Source of the DNA: Yamagishiella unicocca
Taxonomy: Eukaryota > Chlorophyta > Chlorophyceae > Chlamydomonadales > Volvocaceae
Length of the DNA: 64,000 nucleotides
Direction: 5' to 3'
Assembly (NCBI GenBank): GCA_003116995.1
Contig: BDSL01000010.1
Location: forward strand, 124,001 to 188,000
The notes beneath the pieces were generated by a model. The model made no database searches, was not told the origin of the DNA, and saw only the letters and a list, made by a program, of their open reading frames with translations. Position numbers and translations under genes: made by a program. How positions within the stretch are numbered: position 1 is the stretch's first letter; each line of letters begins with the position of its first letter. Below, piece by piece: positions 56,501-64,000 of the stretch.

Positions 56501-58776
56501 GGCTGAACACAGTGTTCTCCGGCTTGATGTCCCTAGTGGGTCGGGGTCGGGTCGGGTCGGGGGCGAGTCAGGGTCGGGACAGGACATGGGTGGGCGGTTG
56601 CGGCGGTAAGGGTGGTGGCTCCGCTGGTTGCGGCTGTTGTGGTGGTGGTGCTGCCAATAGGCCCCGCCCCGCTCTTATTTTGTGAATAAAAGTGATTGCG
56701 ACCCTGGAGTGTAGGTACGCCTGCCTGGAGGTACGCCTCTTCCCCCCCCGCCCCGCGCCCCTCACCTATGTATGATGCCCCTGGAGTGCAGGTATGCCAG
56801 CGCCCTGAGGTAGGGGTACAGCACCAGCTGCACCACCTCGCACTCGGGCAGCCGGCCACCTCGCCGCTTCACGTCATCGAACAGGTCGCCCTGTTCGGCG
56901 GCGGCGGCGGAGGAGGAGGGGCACGAGGGGGGGAGGAGGGGGAGGTGGTAATGGGCAAGGGGCATGAGAGGAAACTCAGGGGTGCAGGGGAAGTGCGTGG
57001 TCGCACTGGATGACTCAGGTCTGGGCCTTATCACAAGCAATCCCTGCTGACCCCGAAATCCGCCTCCAAAGCCGACCCCCCCAAAAACGATTAAACCAGT
57101 TCCCGTACACCCCCATCTTGTCCCTCCCAGCCCCCCCTGCAGCTGCCCCTGCGGCGCCTGCTCACCCCCGCCGCGTACTCCTGCACCAGGTATATCCGAT
57201 CGTCATCTTCGAATGCCGCATACTGTGGTGACGGCCCAGAGGCAGGCAGTGGGGCGGGGCACAGAAGACGGTTAGTCCCAGGAAGTGTCTAGGCGTTTTT
57301 GGACGAGGCAGGACGGCCTCCGGCTGCGACAACCCACTCCTCCAGCCTATCCGATGCTTCTCCTTGTACGACCAACACGCACGTTGCCACGCTTCCCTTC
57401 AAGCTTCAAGCCCCGAGTTCATCCCACGCCATAAGCCGCACTACGCGGTTGCCAAATTGCCTCGACACAGCATTTTCCCGTTCTCCCTGGCGGAAGCAGT
57501 CGTGAATGGCCGCATGCCAAGACCTACGAACGTCGGCATTTCACCTTGCCGGTACGAAGCGTGCAGGCCCGCCCTCGCAAACAAAGTCCCTGCCCCCGCA
57601 TGAAACCCGCTGCCTGGGAAAGCCCCTGCTAACGTGGTCCTAGGACCCAGAATCCACGCCCTCGGCATCACCAGCCAAGTCGCTCGTCGCCAACCCCCTT
57701 AGCCCTTTTTTCGCGACGACCTACAAAGTCGATGATGTGCGGGTGGTTGAGCGACGAGTGGATGTTGATTTCGCGCTCCACCTGGGGACGACGACAGCCA
57801 CAGCGGTAACGGCAACGGCGGCCGAGTACGAGGTAAGGAGCGGACGCGCGGGAGGGGGGGGGGAGGGGAGCAGCAAGGGCGACGAGAGGAACGGCAAGGG
57901 CGACGAGAGGAACGGGGCCCCAGGCCCCGCCCGTCGATGACGGAGGGTCGCCACCAACGCAGTTGAGAGTCAGGGTTTGTGGGCAGGTGCGTACGGATGG
58001 GGGCGGAGGGCGGGAGGTGCGAGGGCAGGTGAGGAGCTTGAGGGAGAAGAGGGTCAGCTCGCTACCTGGGGTGCGGCGCAGTATCTGCCAAACAGGCCAC
58101 ACCCCGCACATGTGCGATATCGAATTATAGAGCCGCTGGGTTGGTATACAGGGAGGGGCACCAGAAAGCGCCTTTGCGGGGTCGCTGGGGTCCAGTCCAA
58201 CGTTTCACCTCCGAAGGCGCAGTGCGGCGGTTCAGTAACCTGTAACGCGCCCTCTCCGCGACACACCTGACGTCGATTTAGCTTGCTGAGCTTCGACTTC
58301 AAGTACATTTTGATTGCCACGGGCTGAGTGCTCTTGCGACAGAGCGCGTAGTAAACTGTCGAGGCTGCGCCGCTGCCCACCTCCTTCACCAGCACGAAAT
58401 CCTTGATGGACCTGAAATTAACACGCATAACAGAAGGTTGACCGCATGATCGCATTTTGGTCGCTATGGACCAGCCGCGTTGCCACCTTCCCACCAACAG
58501 CACGCCGTGTGACAATGCCCGCGCACAAACGCATTTGGACGTACGCACACGGTCAAGAGGGTTGTTTATGCCTTTCTGTGCAACTTGACAGCCTCCTCGA
58601 GGACCCCACACGGGCTTACCAGTAGTCCCGGTTAAGCATCGCCTGCGGGCATCGCTCGCAGAGCGCCAGCAGGCGCGACGGATACCTGCAAAGAACATAA
58701 CTTTTCGGCCTTCCAATACGCCAAGCTATTGACGTTTTTACAGTCGCGGTTGCCAGCTGCGGCCTCACCCTTGCAT
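50503..58776 (-). CDS. Aurora-like (CALK/ALK type) Ser/Thr kinase with a very long Gln/Ala/Gly tail, 10 exons, about 1,775 aa
   Basis: Exons: 58769-58776, 58620-58685, 58267-58411, 57725-57781, 57166-57222, 56766-56890, 56400-56532, 55949-56086, 55424-55596, 50503-54928; all GT-AG, phases sum to 1,776 codons. Kinase motifs: Gly loop GSGAASTV (37-44, third Gly is Ser), VAIK with Lys59, Glu77 in the C-helix segment VEREI, HRDIKPEN near 151-158, DFG near 171, GTLDYMAPEVLRCPDK, VDAWAMGVLAYELIVGRPPF and LLDHPWI. All catalytic residues are present, so it should be active. GTLDYMAPEVL and the DAWA-GVL-YEL pattern are typical of volvocine aurora-like kinases, whose founder CALK acts in flagellar length and disassembly; orthology is not shown. 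The last exon encodes about 1,475 low-complexity residues with a Gln/His tract (51398-51880). The 8-nt first exon (ATGCAAGG) is the least certain; coding could start further upstream. Confidence 0.85.
51398..51880 (-). repeat. polyglutamine / Gln-His tract in the kinase tail
   Basis: Mixed CAG/CAA codons on the minus strand, grading into CAC/CAG-rich His-Gln sequence. Mixed codons argue for selection on the Gln tract rather than a young pure CAG expansion. The complementary frames give poly-Leu, poly-Thr/Ala, poly-Asn/Ser and poly-Cys shadow ORFs. Confidence 0.9.
54470..54515 (-). repeat. inverted repeat, arm 1 (in the last kinase exon)
   Basis: Exon sequence coding HRLHDNVSYWMTDG. Its reverse-orientation copy lies at 55070-55114 in the adjacent intron, with about 42 of 45 bases matching. 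Confidence 0.9.
55070..55114 (+). repeat. inverted repeat, arm 2 (in the last kinase intron)
   Basis: Plus-strand copy of the minus-strand exon segment at 54470-54515, with three mismatches. It lies in the intron 54929-55423, flanked by three GTTATAC(A/C)CGTGGTG motifs (about 55009, 55042 and 55137). Confidence 0.9.
55318..55445. repeat. 42-bp tandem repeat, 3 copies, covering an exon-intron boundary
   Basis: Three copies containing CCGCCACGCGGGCCCTA and CACC(A/T)GGTG, spaced 42 bp. The copy nearest the exon includes the kinase exon's last codons and its donor at 55424; the other two duplicate that boundary inside the intron. Confidence 0.9.
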
Positions 58777-59564
58777 GGTCCGGCTCGCCTTCTCCCCTCG
58801 TGAAACTGCTGACTGCAAAAGGGATGCCAATTCACTCCTACAGCCTCATCAAGGATGTCCTTGTCTGCTATGACCTCTTGACCTATGAAGACGCAGGGTG
58901 AAACTTTGAGTCCAAACGGGAAACCTGCATGGCAACTCTTTACGACATCATATTAAAGACCCACAAATACCTTCGGTGTTACAGAACTTGTAAGGGAACC
59001 ATACTGCGCTGTTCCAGTCCAGTAATGGCCACCTCGTGACAAGACTTGGCCTTAGGAAGGCGCAGCTCCCTATCTTCTGTTAATAACGATCACCTATATG
59101 AAGATAAGAGGAGACGGTAGACCTGCTACTACCCTACGGACTCATATGAATATGTATTTCATGACACCAACAAACGCGTAATCAATAGATCTACGAAAGC
59201 AAAGCGTATAGACTGAGGATTGACTCTGTATTCTAATGGAACCTGGAGTGAGGAGTGACGAGGAAGATGCGCGACGAACTTGTCAGTACAACGGCTTGGT
59301 TGGTTTTTTTGTTTGCAAACAGCACGGCACGGACGACACGATTTTATTCCTTACAACGTCTTACGATACTTCTGCAACATATTTGCGTTGTAAAGATGTT
59401 AATTAGTCCGTTCGAAACCGTCTTCCGCGGCCTGCTCGTCCACACAATTCCCACTCCCGCCCTACAGAGGGATGCTTCATTTCTAGTTTACATAGAACAT
59501 TCTCCAACAGGGGTCAGCCCAGCAGATCCTTGCCCACGGCAGGTCATACCGTAGTCGAGTGCAG
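58777..59564. other. intergenic region between the kinase start and the enkurin 3' end
   Basis: AT-richer sequence without a supportable gene. It should hold the kinase promoter and 5' UTR; upstream coding exons of the kinase cannot be excluded near 58830-58900, where acceptor-like CAG sites and short open frames occur. Confidence 0.5.
59488..59492 (-). terminator. TGTAA polyadenylation signal of the enkurin gene
   Basis: TTACA on the plus strand, about 73 bp after the stop codon, a short but ordinary distance. Confidence 0.55.
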
Positions 59565-61885
59565 TCACATATGAACAAGCACTTTCGGCCTAGAAAATAT
59601 TTTAAGTGCGTCCTCAATCTCTTTCAGTCGTCGCTCAAGGTCCTCCTTGCGGCGGATTGCTGACAGGGTCTCGATCCGCAGTGGCAATCCTTGGATGGCT
59701 CGCTCGACTTCATCGCGGTTCTGCTTGAGCACCTCCAGCGTTTCCAGACGCTCATCGTCAGGCATGAGGCGCATTCCTGTAGGATGGCGCGTGCGAGAAG
59801 TGGCAGGGAAGGAACGCGGAGGTTGGAGTGAAGCTCGCAGCGACTGTAACTTAACTACACAAGCACCACCTATAAGGTGCAATGAATAAAATACAGGACG
59901 GGATACCGTGTACGCGCGACGTCACAATGTCGCACCTGGTGGTATGAGCGCTGCCTCCTTGGCACGGGCAGCCGCCTCCACATCCGCTGCCATCTGCATC
60001 TTCCTCTCCAGAAGATACTGCGGCACCTGCGAATGCACATCACACATCGGGTCTTGCTTGTTCATCAGGCGTCCGTCCCACGGGTTTGATACCGGTATCA
60101 ACCAACGCATGCGCCGCACGCACAACCCCATTGCAAAGGCGCCGCATGTCTGACAGCATGTTCCGGTCTGTTTTGCACTGTGGCAGCTCTGCATACTACA
60201 TACGTGCGGTACCAGACCAGGTTGTGATAGGGCAGGTGGCCGTGTGACCACGGACAACGTTTCGCCGCAGAGTTAGGCGAGGGGGCCATCCTCTTTTGCG
60301 CTTGTGCAAGCATAAACGCACATATGGATGAGCCAGCACGCGCCAGAGCGATGGCAACCCGGGGTGAGCCACCCTGCGTACCCTTGGCGACCGACGGCCA
60401 TCCCCATCCCCCGTGTTGCCGCGCACACCACGACCATGGCCTCCACCATGGGCGCATCAGCGCTAGCAAGTCTGTCCGTACTCGTCAGCCATGCTACTAG
60501 CCTACGGTTGCCTGAATGATTGCGAACGAGCACGCACCTGCCCGTAGTCCTTCTTGTTGGCGAACTTGTCTTCACGCTTGTCCGGCCGTGGAGGCCGCAC
60601 CGGCGCCACCGCACCCAGCTTGTTCTCGTTCACGAAGTCCCGACCGTTGCTGCTGGGTCGTCGCTGCAGCGGCCGCTGCGTGGGCGCTGAGGTGCTGCGG
60701 ACTGTCGGTTTGCCAGAGCAAAGCAAATAACGAGGAGGGGAGCATTCGAATGTCAGGCCCAGACTCCAAGGCCAACTAGCTCGGCAAGGCCAACTAGCTC
60801 GGCAAGGCCAACTAGCTCGGCAAGGCCAACTAGCTCGACAAGGGGCTGGCTTCCCGCCCCCTCCGCCGCCTCGCAACGCCTCATCAGCATGCAGTGCACG
60901 TGCACAATGCTCAAACTGTGTCCCTTTCTGCAGCCGTACGCTTCCTCGTCGGTTTTATTTATCTCTTAGAGTGCCGACCTACAGGTTACCTCTCAACCCT
61001 GCAGCCGTACCTGGAGGCAGCTTCAGCTTGCTGCCGGTGTCTTGATCCGCCGCCTTGCGCATGGCGTTCACCTGGCTCTGCTCGCGCACCGCCATGGCGT
61101 TCTGCTTGGCGTGGTTGGTCGGTGTGATGCCCGCGCGCATCTGGGCGTCGCGGTGGCCTCGAACGGGGTTCATAAGGCCCTCGATCTGCAGTTCAGGACA
61201 CGCCATCCTAGTCACCGGAACAGCGCGCCAACCAACAAAGTGGCCTCGAACTAGAAAGTGGGCTCCTCTCGGGCCCCGATCCTTTCTGCCAGCCGCACGC
61301 GTTAAGCTACTAGCTAACGTTTAAGGTGCGGTGCCCGAGTCAACAAACAGCTGCGATAGCTGGACCCAAATGGGGCTGGCTGCAGAGAAAATCCGCCCTT
61401 TCCGCTACGTGAGTGTTTTTATGCAAATCAGCACCTGTGCCCATGGTGCATTGCCAGTGGTACGACCCGTTCCATCCAACACCCAAATGCGTGAGCTGTG
61501 CATGCCAACCAGGCTCATACAGGTGCACCGCGCCTACTGGGCATTATCAATAAGCGAGCATGCCTCCATCGACCCAAGGGGCTGATGCATTCGGACAGGT
61601 TTGCCGTCACCAACTCCACCACCAGTCCAACACCCAGCGCACCTGCGAGCTGTCGCCTGCGCTGTTCACCCGATGCTTGGGGAGGACGGTGGCTCCGCCG
61701 GGTGTGGGTGGGTTGCCGGCTCCAGGTGTCCCGGGAGGCTCCGGCGCAATGTTGTACACTTTGACCTTTGGTGCGGCACCATGGACAGCCCCAGCCATCT
61801 TCCCGAGCGCGTACACGCTCTCATTCTCGGCACGTTCATTGGCACTACGTGGACGTGATATGGAGCGCGGCGGCTTGCCTGCCAT
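59565..61885 (-). CDS. FAP106: enkurin (ciliary microtubule inner protein), 5 exons, 294 aa
   Basis: Exons: 61643-61885, 61011-61185, 60538-60701, 59936-60026, 59565-59776; all GT-AG, phases sum to 295 codons. The N-terminal half is variable and Pro-rich (MAGKPPRSISRPRSANERAE). The middle has the enkurin hallmark NKKDYGQVPQYLLERK. The C-terminal enkurin domain runs from about residue 225: GMRLMPDDERLETLEVLKQN, then helical ETLSAIRRKEDLERRLKEIE and SRPKVLV near the end. In animals enkurin is a sperm and ciliary protein with an IQ-type calmodulin site and SH3-binding motifs; in Chlamydomonas the homologue FAP106 is a microtubule inner protein at the inner junction of axonemal doublets. The size is close to the human protein (256 aa). 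No IQ motif is obvious here. The gene is head-to-head with the SKA3-like gene, 634 bp apart. Confidence 0.9.
60768..60843. repeat. 20-bp tandem repeat, about 4 copies
   Basis: Unit CAAGGCCAACTAGCTCGG, repeated every 20 bp with almost no divergence, in the second intron (60702-61010) of the enkurin gene. Confidence 0.95.
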
Positions 61886-62519
61886 GGCGCAGCGGAGGCC
61901 GCGGCCCCGTGCTAAACTGCTAGACCAAGGTGAACGATACTATTACGAAGGGACCTTGTATGATTGCAAGCTTTCCTCAGCGTTGCTGGCAACGCGGGTT
62001 AACAAAGGGACACTTCTCAGGACGTGGGTGTGATTCGGCAACGGAAGATGATCAGGTAAGTATACAAGTGGATACTTAGCCCCTATGTATCTACAACAAC
62101 AAATATGCCTACAGAACGTGGTAATAGAAACGCGGAGCTGGGAGAGTGACCCTAAAATCCATGTGATGTCTATGACGTTGTCGTTAAACTGAAATGCGTA
62201 ACAGAAGACGAAATTGCACAACGCTGGGCTGCACGCGGAGACGAGGACTATCACTTGTACGGCGGGATCCATCAATGGACAGCTTGTGCCTCGCAGCGTC
62301 GCAGCAACAACAACGCATACGGCCCTACACCGGTCTTGGTAGGCACATGTCAGCAACGTGCATACACCTCTATATAACACGCTAGCGCTTTATGCGGGGG
62401 CTTTCCGGACGGCTCCCCTGTTGTGCATCTAGCGCAACTAGCCGCCAATGCGCCTGCCATAGTCATCGTCGCGGACGTTACCATAAAACTTAGCTTAACA
62501 TTTCTCCCAACATCTCAAA
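61886..62519. promoter_or_regulatory. shared divergent promoter region of the enkurin and SKA3-like genes
   Basis: 634 bp separate the two start codons on opposite strands, so both promoters and 5' UTRs must lie here. I could not pick out a TATA box or a known ciliary-gene element with confidence. A minus-strand ORF at 61943-62380 looks fortuitous. Confidence 0.5.
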
Positions 62520-64000
62520 ATGGTTGCCAAGCGACGCACCTTGCGTGGCGCGGTTGCACGCTTCGCCGATGACCTGCGCAACGTGACTCAACAACTCAAT
62601 GATGGCGTCGCATTTCTCAGCAGGGCTACCCAGCACAAGCCTTGCGTCGGAAGTAAGGGCGTGTCAGGGATGGACCGAACTTCATGGGTGCTTGCAGTTG
62701 TCAGACGTGTTATGACTCGCCTCAACTCCCATAGCTTTCAATATGCGGGTTTTGCGGCTTCGCGCCCTACCTCACAGCAAGCGACTTCCGAGAGGTGCTG
62801 TCCGACATGCAAGACGAAGTATCTGAACTCACCTCCGAGGTAGAAACCCTGGAACGGTTCACAGTCGACGCGATCTCATTCGAGGTGAGCACCGAAACCG
62901 AGGCGAATCGTTGCCATCCAGGACATGCAGCGAAACAACAATTTTCTTTCACTCCTTGCTAAAACATTCTTGGTGAAATGCTGCCTTAAAACATCGTGAG
63001 GGGCCCCCTATCAAGTCATCAAAACCACCGCCGCAACCAGTCCCCCCTAGAGCGCCTATCATGGGCCTGCGCGGATCGCACACCCCCTCCTTAACCACTC
63101 ATAGCCCTCACGCCACCCACCACGCCGCGTCAGCAAAACAGAACAACCTCGCCCTCCTACCCCAGCTTCCAGCGTTTCCTAATTGTTTTACTTTTCATTG
63201 CTGACCTACGGGCCTCCTCGCAAATCCCCGCCGCCCGCCCCGCAGGAGCTCCTGGGTCACTCCCTGGAGCTGTACCAGGCAAACCGCAGCGCCATAGAAG
63301 TGCTGGAGGCGCACCTGCAGCAGTACGGCTACCAACAGCCGCCGGGCCTGGTGCGGGAGCCAGAGAACCCAGTGTCGGCAGAGGCGGTCGCTGCTGCAAG
63401 GGCGCTCCGTGGAGGTACTTGCTCCAGGGGGGGTTGAAGGGAAAGGGCGGAGCGGCGCCGCGCCGCGGCTCCATGTCACACCCGCCTTCTGCCTTTCATC
63501 GCCCCGGCCGCCATGCGTACGGCATCCATGGACCAGCCCCGGGACGATGAGCCCCTCCAATCCACCCCTGCGAAAAAACATTAAAAAAACTGTGTCATGC
63601 CCGGTCGACGGTCCCGACTTCCTGCCTTTCCTGCAGGCGACACCGACAGCGACGCCGGCGATGACGGCGATGACGACCGGCGGGTGTCCCTCCGGGCCCC
63701 TGCCGCAAGCGTCCGCCACGCCACCTTCTCAAAGGCGCCAGTGGCCAGCGGGCGCCACAGAGAGGGCAAGAAGGCCACCGTGCTGTCACCCGTCCGCGCA
63801 GCCCCCTCAACGGCGCGCGGCGCCGCGGACGGGTCACGGCGGCCCACAGGTCGGAAGGGGACCCCGGCCGGCAAGAGGAGCATGGTAAGGCGCCGTTTGG
63901 CGGCTGCGGATTGGTATCCTGGACGGGGGTCGGGGGAACTTACGATTGCGAGGGCTGTTAGAGGAGAGGCTGGGCGCTTCTGTGTTGCGCATTTGTGTCG
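62520..64000 (+). CDS. SKA3: SKA3-like kinetochore protein, partial (runs off the window), at least 4 exons
   Basis: Exons: 62520-62652, 62778-62884, 63246-63414, 63637-63884, then a GTAAGG donor; phases are continuous over 219 codons. The N-terminal 130 residues are predicted coiled coil: LRGAVARFADDLRNVTQQL, then SDFREVLSDMQDEVSELTSE, then ELLGHSLELYQANRSAIEVL, ending in LEAHLQQYGYQQP. This follows the layout of SKA3, whose N-terminus has an LRSLASTLD-type helix, a coiled coil and a closing YFQKYGY motif, and which joins SKA1 and SKA2 in the microtubule-binding complex of kinetochores. After that the chain becomes acidic (GDTDSDAGDDGDDD) and then basic, with Ser/Thr-Pro sites (LSPVRAAPS) as expected of a mitotically phosphorylated tail. 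The match rests on pattern and spacing, not on a search, so another short coiled-coil protein is possible. The 3' end is missing. Confidence 0.6.

Overview
The window looks like nuclear DNA of a volvocine green alga (Chlamydomonas/Gonium/Volvox lineage). Coding parts are GC-rich, genes are split by many short GT-AG introns, TGTAA polyadenylation signals lie 3' of the coding regions, simple repeats are abundant, and one locus encodes a giant Ser/Pro-rich (PPSP) wall-type glycoprotein. No prokaryotic features, rRNA genes or CRISPR arrays were seen. All exon models were built by eye from splice sites, reading phase and family motifs; in every model the phases add up to one uninterrupted frame.

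Layout: (1) 1-2233, gene-free flank. (2) 2234-11240, minus, 14 exons: a secreted 593-aa protein of the choice-of-anchor I / MSP130-like family, with introns packed with different minisatellites. (3) 12878-15243, minus, 6 exons: a divergent cyclophilin-type protein lacking most catalytic residues. (4) 17054-21133, plus, 6 exons including a 14-nt microexon: an unrecognised 463-aa protein. (5) 25098-47205, plus, 7 exons: a predicted 6,679-aa type I membrane hydroxyproline-rich glycoprotein with a signal peptide, two long Pro-rich rods, small globular islands, one transmembrane segment and a cytoplasmic tail of about 460 aa. Its 13.6-kb first exon holds nested higher-order repeats. (6) 50503-58776, minus, 10 exons: an Aurora-like protein kinase (CALK/ALK type) joined to a tail of about 1,475 aa rich in Gln, Ala and Gly. 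(7) 59565-61885, minus, 5 exons: enkurin (FAP106), a ciliary microtubule inner protein. (8) 62520 to beyond the window, plus: an SKA3-like kinetochore protein, head-to-head with enkurin.

The genes are not an operon. The right end groups a kinase of a family linked to cilia, a ciliary structural protein and a likely kinetochore protein; this may be chance. The most striking items are the giant membrane glycoprotein and its nested repeats, the MSP130-like gene, a short interspersed repeat in its introns, an inverted copy of a kinase-gene exon segment inside the neighbouring intron, and a splice donor carried on a tandem repeat.
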